Positions 1 to 10,144 of a stretch of DNA of 64,000 bases are shown piece after piece. A program made the translations under genes and the position numbers. This DNA comes from Mesorhizobium sp. 113-3-3. Its GTDB lineage: Bacteria > Pseudomonadota > Alphaproteobacteria > Rhizobiales > Rhizobiaceae. The DNA lies in assembly GCF_016756495.1 (NCBI RefSeq), contig NZ_AP023243.1, positions 3,600,501 through 3,664,500 on the forward strand, written 5' to 3'. The notes beneath the pieces were generated by a model, which was not told the origin of the DNA, ran no database searches, and saw nothing but the letters and a program-made list of their open reading frames with translations. Each line of letters opens with the position of its first letter. Positions within the stretch are counted from its first letter, which is position 1.

Positions 1-878
1 CGACCTTGCGGACCGTCGTCAAGATGCTGCGCGTGCATCAGTGGCTGAAGAACTCGCTGATCGCCGTGCCGATGGTGCTGTCGCACGAATATTTCAACAC
101 CAACATGATCTGGCAATGCCTGCTGGCGTTCATCTCGTTCAGCGCGGTCGCCTCGGCGATCTATATCCTCAACGACTTCTTCGACCTCGCGCTCGACCGC
201 AAGCACGCCACCAAGCGCAACAGGCCGTTCGCCAGCGGGGCGCTGTCGATCCCGTTCGGCCTCGGCGCGATGGCGGTGCTGGTGGCGATCGGCCTCGGCG
301 CCGGCCTGTTTTTGCCAATCGAATTCCTCGGTGTGCTCGGCGGCTACATGGTCGTCACCACGGCCTATTCGCTGTCGTTCAAGCGCATGCTGCTGGTCGA
401 TGTGCTGACGCTGGCCGGCCTCTACTCGATCCGCGTGATCGCGGGTGCCGCCGCGACCGGCGTCGACGTCTCGTTCTGGCTACTCGCCTTCTCGATCTTC
501 TTCTTCCTGTCGCTGGCGCTGGTGAAGCGCTTCGTCGAACTGCGCACCACCGCCATTCCGCCCGGCGAACGCATTGCCGGGCGCGGCTATCGTACCGAGG
601 ACCAGGAGATCGTCGCCCAGGCCGGCATGGCCTCCGCCTTCTCCTCGGCACTGGTGCTGGCGCTCTACATGGACAGCGTCGCGGTGCGCGAGCTCTATCC
701 GCATCCCTGGCTGATCTGGCCGCTGCCGCCGATCGTGCTCTACCTCACCATGCGCGTCTGGATCCTGGCGCGGCGCGACGAGATGAATGACGACCCGGTC
801 GTCTTCATCATCCGCGACTGGCGCAGCCAGATCGTGGTCGCGATCGGCGCCGTGCTGCTGGTCATCGGAGGCTGGTAG
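1..878 (+). CDS. UbiA-family prenyl-phosphate phosphoribosyltransferase (DPPR synthase-like), probably 5' partial
   Basis: A polytopic membrane prenyltransferase of the UbiA superfamily. The first Asp-rich motif NDFFDLALD is followed by KRNRPFASG, and the second region has YSLSFKR...LYSIRVIAGA and a KRFVELR segment. This pattern recalls the mycobacterial decaprenyl-phosphate phosphoribosyltransferase and Azorhizobium NoeC (from memory). It would transfer phosphoribose from PRPP to a polyprenyl phosphate at the inner membrane. The reading frame is open to the window edge. A TTG at position 6 could start a roughly 290-residue single-domain enzyme, but rhizobial members are often longer, with an N-terminal HAD domain. 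The next gene begins two bases after the stop, so they are almost certainly co-transcribed. Confidence 0.85.
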   Translation, partial: TLRTVVKMLRVHQWLKNSLIAVPMVLSHEYFNTNMIWQCLLAFISFSAVASAIYILNDFFDLALDRKHATKRNRPFASGALSIPFGLGAMAVLVAIGLGAGLFLPIEFLGVLGGYMVVTTAYSLSFKRMLLVDVLTLAGLYSIRVIAGAAATGVDVSFWLLAFSIFFFLSLALVKRFVELRTTAIPPGERIAGRGYRTEDQEIVAQAGMASAFSSALVLALYMDSVAVRELYPHPWLIWPLPPIVLYLTMRVWILARRDEMNDDPVVFIIRDWRSQIVVAIGAVLLVIGGW

Positions 879-880
879 GC

Positions 881-2230
881 ATGGCCGAGCGTTTTCTGAG
901 CTTCGGCCTTGCCACGCCGCCGGCGTCACGCGCGGTAAGCGCCGACGACGCCATTGCGTTGCTGAAGGGCGGCCAGACGAAGGAAGGGTCGCTGCTGGCC
1001 TATGGCAATGGGCGTTCCTATGGCGATTCCTGCCAGAACCGGGCCGGAGCGGTCGTCGACATGCGGACGCTGAACCGCATCCGCGCCTTCAACGCCGAGA
1101 CCGGTGTGCTCGAAGCGGATGCCGGCGTGCTGCTGTCCGACATCATCGCGCATGCTGCGCCTTACGGCTTCTTCCCAGCGGTGGTTCCGGGCACGCAATT
1201 CGTGACGCTCGGCGGCGCCATCGCCAATGACGTGCACGGCAAGAACCACCACCGGCGCGGCACGTTCGGCTGCCATGTCGAAAGCTTCACGCTGCTGCGG
1301 TCCGACGGGAAGACCTATCGCTGCTCGGTATCAGACAATCCGCGCCTGTTTGCGGCGACCATCGGCGGCATGGGCCTGACCGGCCTCATCCTGTCGGCCT
1401 CGATCCGGCTGATGCGGGTGCCTTCGCTCGACATCGTCGAGAAGACGATGCCGTTTCGCGACCTCGGCGAATTCTTCGATCTGGCCGCGGCGGCGGACCA
1501 GGCCAATGAATATGTGGTCGCCTGGATCGACCAGCTCGCCGGTGGCCGCAACAGCGGGCGCGGGCTGCTGTTTACCGGGAACCACGCCGAGCATGGCTCG
1601 CACACGGCCGCGCGCGCCGGCGGCAGTCTTTCCGTGCCGTTCCAGCCGCCGTTTAATATGCTCAACCGGCCGTTCCTGACTGCTTTCAATGCCGCCTACC
1701 GGTGGAAGAAGGGCCGGGCCACGGTGCCGCGCCACACCGGCTACCAGGGCTTCTTCTTCCCACTCGACGGCGTGAGCGACTGGAACCGGCTTTATGGCCC
1801 GAAGGGGCTGTTCCAGCACCAGAGCGTGGTGCCGGAAGAGGCCGCGCGCATTGTCGTGCCGGAATTGCTCGCGGCGGCCCGGCGAGCCGGGCAGGGGTCC
1901 TTCCTCACCGTGTTGAAGCGCTTCGGTTCGATCCGCTCGCCGGCGCTGCTGTCGTTCCCGCGGCCCGGCTACACGCTGACGCTGGATTTCCCCAACAAGG
2001 GGGCGGCGACGCTTGCCCTGCTTGGCGAACTCGACCGCATCACGGTCGCGGCCGGCGGTGCGGTCAATCCCTACAAGGATGCGCGCATGGGCGCGGCAAT
2101 CTTTGCGGCTTCCTTTGCGGACTGGCCGAGGCTGGAAGCGCTGCGCGACCCTGCCTTCATGTCCGATTTCTGGGCGCGCACGGCCGGCAGAGTCGACCTG
2201 CGGCGGCGCGGGGCCGAGGCCGCCGAATAG
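881..2230 (+). CDS. FAD-linked oxidase, DprE1-like (decaprenylphosphoryl-ribose 2'-oxidase family)
   Basis: 449 residues. The N-terminal FAD-binding half has YGNGRSYGDSC (41-51), a PGTQFVTLGGAIANDVHG stretch and HGKNHH at 119-124, where DprE1 binds flavin. The C-terminal half has GYTLTLDFP (363-371) and PYKDARM, whose Lys399 matches the catalytic Lys of DprE1. With an SDR partner this family epimerises prenyl-phosphoryl ribose to arabinose. The benzothiazinone-reactive Cys of mycobacterial DprE1 appears to be Thr367 here (alignment from memory). Starts two bases after the UbiA-type gene, with GGAGG just upstream. Pairing with that gene supports a DprE1-like role over a general aldonolactone oxidase. 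Confidence 0.85.
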   Translation: MAERFLSFGLATPPASRAVSADDAIALLKGGQTKEGSLLAYGNGRSYGDSCQNRAGAVVDMRTLNRIRAFNAETGVLEADAGVLLSDIIAHAAPYGFFPAVVPGTQFVTLGGAIANDVHGKNHHRRGTFGCHVESFTLLRSDGKTYRCSVSDNPRLFAATIGGMGLTGLILSASIRLMRVPSLDIVEKTMPFRDLGEFFDLAAAADQANEYVVAWIDQLAGGRNSGRGLLFTGNHAEHGSHTAARAGGSLSVPFQPPFNMLNRPFLTAFNAAYRWKKGRATVPRHTGYQGFFFPLDGVSDWNRLYGPKGLFQHQSVVPEEAARIVVPELLAAARRAGQGSFLTVLKRFGSIRSPALLSFPRPGYTLTLDFPNKGAATLALLGELDRITVAAGGAVNPYKDARMGAAIFAASFADWPRLEALRDPAFMSDFWARTAGRVDLRRRGAEAAE

Positions 2231-2353
2231 ATAAAATTGGAATGAATCATGGTTAGCGAACGATTAACGGCAAGGTTTACTGAAAATATTCATGCGAGTT
2301 CACGAAATCTTTTCAGCTTTGTATTAATCGATGGCGCGGGGTGGTGAGCAGGC

Positions 2354-2788
2354 ATGAAATATATCGTCTTCATTCTCTTTACGGTCATGACCAATGCCGC
2401 CGCGCAGCTCATGCTGAAGCAAGGCATGATGTCGCTTGGGCCGATCTCGTTCGAGGGCGTCAATCCGCTCGTCAAGCTGCTGCAGATCGTCTTCAGCCCC
2501 TGGGTGTTCCTCGGCCTCTGCACCTTCGTGATTTCCATGGCCTCGCACCTTTATGTGCTGTCCAAGGTCGAGCTTTCCTTTGCCTATCCCTTCCTCAGCC
2601 TCGCCTATGTCGCCGTCGCTATCTTTGCCTATTTCGTCTTTCGCGAGGACCTCAATGGCTGGCGCGTCGCCGGCATTGCTTTCATCTGCGTCGGCACGGT
2701 GCTGATCGCGCAAAGCGGGCGAGGGCATGAAGACCAGACCGCTTCCATCGCACCCGACAAGATCCCTGCAAGCGAGACCCTTCGATGA
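2354..2788 (+). CDS. Small four-helix SMR/EamA-type transporter, possible lipid-linked sugar flippase subunit
   Basis: 144 residues with four hydrophobic segments, at about 3-20, 45-65, 70-92 and 98-116, and a polar tail. The N-terminal NAAAQLMLKQG resembles the EmrE/ArnE class. Members of this fold either export drugs or, like ArnE/F, flip polyprenyl-linked sugars. The position inside a prenyl-phospho-sugar cluster favours flipping, but that is inference. The stop overlaps the next start (ATGA), so the two are translationally coupled. The preceding 123-bp gap is unusually AT-rich for this window and may hold a second promoter. Confidence 0.75.
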   Translation: MKYIVFILFTVMTNAAAQLMLKQGMMSLGPISFEGVNPLVKLLQIVFSPWVFLGLCTFVISMASHLYVLSKVELSFAYPFLSLAYVAVAIFAYFVFREDLNGWRVAGIAFICVGTVLIAQSGRGHEDQTASIAPDKIPASETLR

Positions 2789-3792
2789 GACATGTGATTT
2801 TCGGCGGTGACGGCTTCGTCGGCCGCCACCTTGCGCCCAAGCTCGTGGCCGATGGCGAAGAGGTCGTCGTCGCCGACATCGTCAAGAGCGACCTGCCGCA
2901 CTATCGCAACGTCCGCTTCATCAAGTGCGACGTCACCGATCCGGCCTCGGTCGCCGCCGTGGGGTTGAAGGCCGACGACATGGTCTACAATCTGTCGGCC
3001 AAGATGCTGTCGCCGATCCAGGTACGGGCCAAGCGGCATGACTTCTTCTTTCCGGTGAATTTCCATGGCACCGAGCACATCATGCAGGCCATGGACAAGG
3101 CCGGTGCGCCAAGGCTCGTCCACTACACGACCGACATGATCTACGGCCACACGGTCACCCAGCCGATGACCGAGGAGCATCCGGTCGCGCCGCTCGGCGA
3201 ATATGGCTGGTCGAAGCAGAAGACCGAGGAACTCGCTGTCGAATGGCGTAAGCGCGGCATGTCGATCGCGCTGTTCCGGCCGCGGCTGATCATCGGTCCC
3301 GGCCGGCTCGGCATTCTCGAAAAACTGTTCAAGCTGATCGACTGGAACCTTCCGGTGCCGATGATCGGCTCGGGCAGGAACCCCTATCAGTTCATCTCCG
3401 TGTTCGATTGCGCGGAAGCTGCCCGCGCGGCCTGGAAGGCCGGCGTGCCCAACGAGGCCTATAATCTGGGTTCCCTCAACCCGCCGCCGGTGAAGAAATT
3501 GCTCGGCGACCTGATCCGGCATGCCGGCTCCAAGTCGATCCTGCTGCCGACACCCGGCTGGGCGGTCAAGCGCACGCTCGACCTGCTCGACGTCATGAAC
3601 ATGCCGATCATGGATCCGGAGCAATATCTGATCGCCGACGAGGAATGTGTGCTCGACGTTTCCAAGGCCGAGCGTCAGCTCGGCTGGGTGCCGCAATATC
3701 GCGACGAGGACATGCTGATCGCCGCCTACAGCGAATACCGCGCCAAGAAGGCCGGGCCAGCTGTCGTCACCAAACATGTGCCCGCCGAGTAG
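2785..3792 (+). CDS. NAD-dependent epimerase/dehydratase (extended SDR)
   Basis: 335 residues. The N-terminal Rossmann motif is GGDGFVGRHLA (8-18), and YGWSKQK carries the catalytic Tyr and Lys. An FRPRLIIGPG segment follows, as is usual in sugar-nucleotide epimerases. The substrate is unknown. It could be the reductase partner of the DprE1-like oxidase, although mycobacterial DprE2 is a classical SDR, so a nucleotide-sugar epimerase is equally likely. The ATG overlaps the stop of the flippase-like gene, so both belong to one operon. Confidence 0.85.
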   Translation: MRHVIFGGDGFVGRHLAPKLVADGEEVVVADIVKSDLPHYRNVRFIKCDVTDPASVAAVGLKADDMVYNLSAKMLSPIQVRAKRHDFFFPVNFHGTEHIMQAMDKAGAPRLVHYTTDMIYGHTVTQPMTEEHPVAPLGEYGWSKQKTEELAVEWRKRGMSIALFRPRLIIGPGRLGILEKLFKLIDWNLPVPMIGSGRNPYQFISVFDCAEAARAAWKAGVPNEAYNLGSLNPPPVKKLLGDLIRHAGSKSILLPTPGWAVKRTLDLLDVMNMPIMDPEQYLIADEECVLDVSKAERQLGWVPQYRDEDMLIAAYSEYRAKKAGPAVVTKHVPAE

Positions 3793-3856
3793 CAGGTCCG
3801 CCAAACAATTTTATGGCGCACGACGCTGGTCGTCGTAGCGCGGACAGGAGATTGAA

Positions 3857-5329
<1,473 letters not shown>

Positions 5330-5353
5330 GAAGAAAGCTCATTGGGCAGAACG

Positions 5354-6586
5354 ATGCTGACCAAGTCACCCGCTTCGCAGAACATGCTCGACCGGCTCGC
5401 CGAGACCGGCCTGGCGTGGGGCGAGGGGACCTATTCCAGGCTGGCCGCCCCGATCGGCGCGGCTGCCTTCGCGCTCTACATCTTTCTGACCGCGTTCACG
5501 GCATGGGTGATGCCAGACGCCAATTGGGACATGCTGCCCTACCTCGCAATATCGGAGGAGGGCACCTATCCGGATGCGCAGGCATTGCATGATTACGCCT
5601 ATAGCACCGTCAAGGCGGGCGTTTCGGCGGGCGACTACAAGGCGCTGACGGACGATGGCGGCGGTTTCCGCAGCCACATGACGGACAATGCCGCCGACTT
5701 CCATTCGCTGCTCGGCATGTACCGGATCAAATTCCTGTACGCCGAGATCCTGTCGACCTTGAGCGCGGTGATGTCGCCGGTCGAGGCGATGCGTCTGGTG
5801 CAGGTGTTTTCGGCGCTGCTGTTCGGCGCGATTACGCTGCTCTGGCTGCGAAGGGAAAAGGCATTGGCCTTGGCGCCGGTGGTTGGCGCCGTGCTGATCA
5901 TGGCCGATTTCGGCGATGCGGCACGAGCCTCGACGCCGGACCTGCTGACGTCGGCGCTGCTGCTCGGCGGGCTCTACGCCTATGTCAGAGGCCGCGAGGT
6001 GGCGACGGCGATCCTGCTCTTCCTCGCCTTCATGGTGCGGCCGGACAATATTGTTTTCCTTGCGATTTTCGCGGTGCTGCTGGTCGCCTTCCGGCAGAAG
6101 GCCTGGGGCGCGCTGGCCGGCTTCGCCGCGTCCTTCGTCGCCTATTTCGCCATTTCGCATTGGGCCCAGCATCCCGGCTGGTGGCCGCATCTTTGGTTCT
6201 CCAGCATCGAACAGCACTACAATATGGACGGGTTCGAGCCGGCCTTCTCGGTCACCGCCTATCTCAGGGCGTTCGCGACGTCGCTGCTGCGCGCCGTCAA
6301 TCTGAACAGCTGGGTCGGCATTTCGGTCCTGGCGCTGGCCGGCTGGTTCGCCGCAGCGCGTGCCGGCTTCCGCCTAGATCGCCGCGCCGGCATTTTGTTC
6401 GCGGCGCTGGTGCTGGGTGCGCTGGCGAAGTTCACGGTCTTCCCGATCCACGACACGCGTATCTATTTCCCGCATCTGATCCCGCCCTTCCTGCTGCTGG
6501 CGACGCCGTTCATGGCGCTGTGGGCAGCCGTGGCCCGCGGCCAGCATCGCGCCGCCTTGCAAATCATTCCCGGAGACAAGCCATGA
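5354..6586 (+). CDS. Polytopic membrane protein, possible lipid-linked glycosyltransferase
   Basis: About 410 residues with roughly nine to ten hydrophobic segments. A large non-membrane loop after the first helix contains PDANWDMLPY and several acidic residues, as in GT-C transferases that use polyprenyl-phosphate sugars. No family signature is certain. The ATG at 5354 was chosen over a TTG at 5342; neither has a strong ribosome-binding site. The stop overlaps the next start (ATGA). The context suggests it uses the polyprenyl-phosphoryl sugar made by the upstream genes, but this is inference. Confidence 0.7.
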   Translation: MLTKSPASQNMLDRLAETGLAWGEGTYSRLAAPIGAAAFALYIFLTAFTAWVMPDANWDMLPYLAISEEGTYPDAQALHDYAYSTVKAGVSAGDYKALTDDGGGFRSHMTDNAADFHSLLGMYRIKFLYAEILSTLSAVMSPVEAMRLVQVFSALLFGAITLLWLRREKALALAPVVGAVLIMADFGDAARASTPDLLTSALLLGGLYAYVRGREVATAILLFLAFMVRPDNIVFLAIFAVLLVAFRQKAWGALAGFAASFVAYFAISHWAQHPGWWPHLWFSSIEQHYNMDGFEPAFSVTAYLRAFATSLLRAVNLNSWVGISVLALAGWFAAARAGFRLDRRAGILFAALVLGALAKFTVFPIHDTRIYFPHLIPPFLLLATPFMALWAAVARGQHRAALQIIPGDKP

Positions 6587-7341
6587 GTTCGCTATCCAGC
6601 CTGGCGCGCATTGCCTTGTCGCTCGGCCTGCCCTCCGGCCTGCTCGATCGCGGGCCGTCGCTGCGCGGCACGAAATTCCTCGCCAAGGCGGCGCTGAAGG
6701 CGCGCTTCGGCGGGTCGGGGCAGCCGTTCCAGATGGTCAATGTCGGCGCCTGCGACGGCGCGCTGTTCGACGACGTGACGCCGTGGCTGCACAGGATTGC
6801 CGGCGCGCGCGCCATGCTGGTCGAGCCGATCCCGTACAATCAGCAGCGGCTGCGCGCCAACTATCCCGATACGGGCCGCTTCATCATCGAGCCGGTGGCC
6901 GTCACAAAGACCAAGGGCACGATCACGGTCCACACGTTCGACGCCGCGGCGCTCGAGGCGGGCACGCTGCCGATCGAATTCATCGGCTGCTCCTCGGTCA
7001 CCGACACCAATCTGATGTCGGGCAAGAATGCCTGGGGTGCGGCCGACGCCAACTTCAATAAATTCGCGCCGCATCTGAGGGATATCGAGGTGCCGTCGGA
7101 AACGCTCCAGACACTGCTCGACCGCAACGGCATCAGCCATATCGATGCCTTCCTCGTCGATTGCGAGGGCGCCGACTGGATCGTCTTCGAACAGCTTGAT
7201 CTGAACCGCTATCGCCCGGGCATGATCAAGGTCGAGGTCGGCGCGTTGCCGGCCACCGAGATTGGCCAGGTCGTGGTCAAGCTGAAGACGGCGGGCTACC
7301 AGGTCGGCTTCCAGGCCGAGGACGTCTGGGCGTTCGCCTGA
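6583..7341 (+). CDS. FkbM-family SAM-dependent methyltransferase
   Basis: 252 residues from the ATG that overlaps the previous stop. VNVGACDGALFDDVTPWL is the SAM-binding motif I, ARAMLVEPIPYN follows, and FLVDCEGADW matches the FkbM domain Asp-Cys-Glu-Gly motif. Such enzymes O-methylate sugars or polyketides. As the last gene of the sugar cluster it probably methylates the glycan. A 148-bp gap to the next gene, which contains a GTCGC-rich site, marks the end of this operon. Confidence 0.85.
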   Translation: MSSLSSLARIALSLGLPSGLLDRGPSLRGTKFLAKAALKARFGGSGQPFQMVNVGACDGALFDDVTPWLHRIAGARAMLVEPIPYNQQRLRANYPDTGRFIIEPVAVTKTKGTITVHTFDAAALEAGTLPIEFIGCSSVTDTNLMSGKNAWGAADANFNKFAPHLRDIEVPSETLQTLLDRNGISHIDAFLVDCEGADWIVFEQLDLNRYRPGMIKVEVGALPATEIGQVVVKLKTAGYQVGFQAEDVWAFA

Positions 7342-7370
7342 CGGCCAGCGTTTTCCCGATCCGAATTGGG

Positions 7371-7399
7371 GTCGCGCTGCACCTGCGGCGTGTCGCAAA
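7371..7399 (+). promoter_or_regulatory. Candidate operator: two GTCGC elements 21 bp apart
   Basis: GTCGC at 7371-7375 and TGTCGCAAA at 7391-7399 lie 91-119 bp before the start of the dimethylglycine-dehydrogenase-like gene. The 21-bp spacing puts both on one face of the helix, as for AraC-type activators. The same TGTCGCAAA core recurs before the GlxA-type regulator and in the mttB/corrinoid-protein divergent region. Confidence 0.4.
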
Positions 7400-7489
7400 C
7401 AGGCGGTAGCGCCGTCCCTGTCGTCTGCATATTGTGCGCCGATCAACGGGCGCCGACGCTGCCCGCAATAGCATCTGGAGTCGCGGGCA

Positions 7490-10051
7490 ATGGCAGAGTT
7501 TCCGAAAAAGGCGAAGGTCGTCATCATTGGCCTCGGCGGTATTGTCGGCGCATCGATCGCCCATCATCTGATCGAACGTGGCTGGGACGATATTGTCGGC
7601 ATCGACAAGTCGGGCATTCCGACCGATATCGGTTCGACCGCGCACGCGTCCGATTTCTGCTACACGACCAGCCACGATTTCCTGTCCTGCTGGACGACGC
7701 TCTATTCCATCGATTTCTACGAGAAGATGGGCCACTACGCCCGCATTGGTGGCCTGGAAGTGGCTCGCGTCGGCGACGACAGCCGCATGGACGAAATCAA
7801 GCGCAAGATTGCCTCGGCGAAGGCCTTTGGCACGCGTGCGCGTCTGATAGAACCGGCCGAGATCAAGGAAAAGTTTCCGCTGATCGAAGAGGGGATGGTG
7901 CAGGGCGGCCTGTGGGATCCGGACGCCGGTTTGGTCATCCCGCGCTCGCAAACGGTCGCCGGCAAGCTGGTCGACCAGGCGGAAGCGTCGGGCAAGCTAA
8001 AATCCTTCGCCAACACGCCGGCCAAGTCGCTAGTCGTCAAGGGCGGCCGCATCAGCGCCGTGGTGACCGACCGCGGCACGATCGAGGCTGACTATGTCAT
8101 CGTCTGCGCCGGCATCTGGGGGCGGCTGATCGCGGAAATGGTCGGCGAGGATTTGCCGGTCATGCCGATCGACCATCCGCTGACTTTCTTCGGCCCCTAC
8201 AACGAGTTCGCCGGCACCGGCAAGGAGATCGGCTGGCCGCTGCTGCGCGACCAGGGCAACTCGGCCTATATGCGCGACACCGGCGACCCCAAGACCGCCG
8301 AGGGCGGCCAGATCGAGTGGGGCTACTACGAGGAAAACAACCCGCGCCTTTGCCATCCGCGCGACCTGCTGGAAAAACATGAGGCGCGGCTGTCGCCTTC
8401 GCAGCGCGACCTCGACATGGAGCAGATCCTGGCGCCGCTCGAGCGCGCCATGGAACTGACGCCGATCCTGGGCGAACTCGGCTACAATGAAAGCCATTCC
8501 TTCAACGGCCTGCTGCAGGTGACCGCCGATGGCGGCCCATCCATGGGCGAAAGCCAGAAGGTAAGGGGTCTCTGGTATGCCGTCGCCATCTGGGTCAAGG
8601 ACGGCCCCGGCATGGGCAAGTTGATCGCCGACTGGATGACCGACGGCCGCACCGCGATCGATCACCACGCCATCGACTATGCGCGCTTCTACCCGCACCA
8701 GACGAAGGAGCAGTTCATCTGGGATCGCTGCACCGAGACGGCGATGAAGGTCTATAATCCCGCGGTGCATCCGCGCGAGCCATTCTCCAAGGCCCGCAAC
8801 ATCAGGCGCTCGCCGTTCTGGGAGCGCGAGAAGGAACTCGGCGGCTACTTCATGGAACTGGGGGGCTGGGAGCGCGCACACGGCTATGCCGCCAACGAGC
8901 ACCTGCTTGAGAAGTATGGCAACCGGGTACCCGTACGCGAGAACGAGTGGGACAACCGCCATTTCTGGCGCGTCTCCAATGCCGAGCATCTGGCGATGAG
9001 CGAGGATTGCGGCATCGTCAACCTGTCGCACTTCTCGATGTACGACGTCGAAGGGCCTGACCATGTCGCGCTGCTGGAATGGCTGTGCGCGGCCAAGATC
9101 GGCGGCGACAACAACATCGGCAAAGGCATCTACACCCACTTCCTCGACGAGGAAGGCATGGTGCGCGCCGACTTCACCGTGATCCGCATGGCCGACCGCT
9201 GCCGCGTCATCGACGGCGCCGACGCCGGCCCGCGCGACTTCCGCTACATGCAGCGCACCGCGCAGGACAAGGGCTTTGACGCCACCATCACCGATGTGAC
9301 GGAGAAATACGTCACCATCGGCATCTGGGGCCCGAATGCCCGCACCACCTTGCAGAAGGTGGTCGAGAATCCCGAGGGCCTGTCGCCGGAGAATTTCCCG
9401 TTCGCGGCGATCAAGCCGGTCCGCATCGGCGGCAAGGATGTCACCGCGTTCCGCATCTCCTATGTCGGCGAGCAGGGCTGGGAACTGCATATGCGCTACG
9501 AGGATGGTCTCGCCGTCTGGGACGCGCTGCGCTCGACCGGTGTCATGCCGTTCGGTGTCGAGACCTATGCCAATACGCGCCGCATGGAAAAGAGCCTGCG
9601 CCTGCAGAATGCCGACCTTCTGACCGAGTACAATCTGCTTGAAGCCGATCTCGCCCGTCCGAAGGTCAAGGAGAACGATTTCTGCGGCAAGGCCAAGCAT
9701 TTGGAGTATCGCGCCCGCGAGCACCAGCCGGCGACTTTGTGCACGCTGGTGATGACGGAGAATGTCGATTCGAAAGGCGTGGCGCGTTATCCCGTGGGCA
9801 TAATGCCGGTGCTGGATCCGGCCACCGGCGAGACGCTGGTCGACGAACTCGGCCGCCGCTCCTTCACCACATCGGTCGCCTATGGCCCGACCATCGGCAA
9901 GAACATCGCGCTTGCCTATCTTCCGCATTCGTATGCGCAGGAAGGCCGCAAGCTCAAGGTCGAGTATTTCGGCGAGACCTATCCGGTCGAAGTCGCCGGC
10001 GTCGGCTACAAGCCGCTCTACGACCCGGAGAACCTCAAGCCGAGGAGCTGA
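7490..10051 (+). CDS. FAD-dependent oxidoreductase fused to GcvT domain (dimethylglycine/sarcosine dehydrogenase-like)
   Basis: 853 residues. An N-terminal DAO domain with VVIIGLGGIVGAS (9-21) is followed by a central FAO_M-type region, then a GCV_T domain and GCV_T C-barrel from about 430 to the end. The family removes N-methyl groups and delivers them to THF as methylene-THF. The segment where the covalent-flavin His lies in relatives reads GSTAHAS here, not GSxWHAA as in the paralogue at 41628-44198, so the substrate may differ. Candidates are dimethylglycine, sarcosine or another secondary or tertiary methylamine. A strong terminator follows. Confidence 0.87.
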   Translation: MAEFPKKAKVVIIGLGGIVGASIAHHLIERGWDDIVGIDKSGIPTDIGSTAHASDFCYTTSHDFLSCWTTLYSIDFYEKMGHYARIGGLEVARVGDDSRMDEIKRKIASAKAFGTRARLIEPAEIKEKFPLIEEGMVQGGLWDPDAGLVIPRSQTVAGKLVDQAEASGKLKSFANTPAKSLVVKGGRISAVVTDRGTIEADYVIVCAGIWGRLIAEMVGEDLPVMPIDHPLTFFGPYNEFAGTGKEIGWPLLRDQGNSAYMRDTGDPKTAEGGQIEWGYYEENNPRLCHPRDLLEKHEARLSPSQRDLDMEQILAPLERAMELTPILGELGYNESHSFNGLLQVTADGGPSMGESQKVRGLWYAVAIWVKDGPGMGKLIADWMTDGRTAIDHHAIDYARFYPHQTKEQFIWDRCTETAMKVYNPAVHPREPFSKARNIRRSPFWEREKELGGYFMELGGWERAHGYAANEHLLEKYGNRVPVRENEWDNRHFWRVSNAEHLAMSEDCGIVNLSHFSMYDVEGPDHVALLEWLCAAKIGGDNNIGKGIYTHFLDEEGMVRADFTVIRMADRCRVIDGADAGPRDFRYMQRTAQDKGFDATITDVTEKYVTIGIWGPNARTTLQKVVENPEGLSPENFPFAAIKPVRIGGKDVTAFRISYVGEQGWELHMRYEDGLAVWDALRSTGVMPFGVETYANTRRMEKSLRLQNADLLTEYNLLEADLARPKVKENDFCGKAKHLEYRAREHQPATLCTLVMTENVDSKGVARYPVGIMPVLDPATGETLVDELGRRSFTTSVAYGPTIGKNIALAYLPHSYAQEGRKLKVEYFGETYPVEVAGVGYKPLYDPENLKPRS

Positions 10052-10079
10052 GGTTCGACTGGAGCAACGGACTGATCGC

Positions 10080-10117
10080 AAAAGCCCGGCTTCGAGCCGG
10101 GCTTTTGTCTTTTTAAG
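10080..10117 (+). terminator. Rho-independent terminator after the FAD/GcvT gene
   Basis: A 12-bp stem (10080-10091 with 10095-10106), TCG loop, then a T-rich run. It separates the oxidoreductase from the DUF1194 gene. Confidence 0.85.
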
Positions 10118-10144
10118 CTGGCGGTTTTCGCTTACCCTCGCGGC

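Noticed and set aside
2629..3804. Open frame of 391 codons on the minus strand
   Set aside because: Antisense to the SDR gene with a clear Rossmann motif.
6160..6582. Upstream extension of the FkbM methyltransferase frame
   Set aside because: It runs through the membrane-protein gene in another frame; the ATGA overlap at 6583 gives the natural start.
8030..10081. Open frame of 683 codons on the minus strand
   Set aside because: Antisense to the FAD/GcvT gene, which has full domain motifs. Composition is typical of a third-position-GC shadow.
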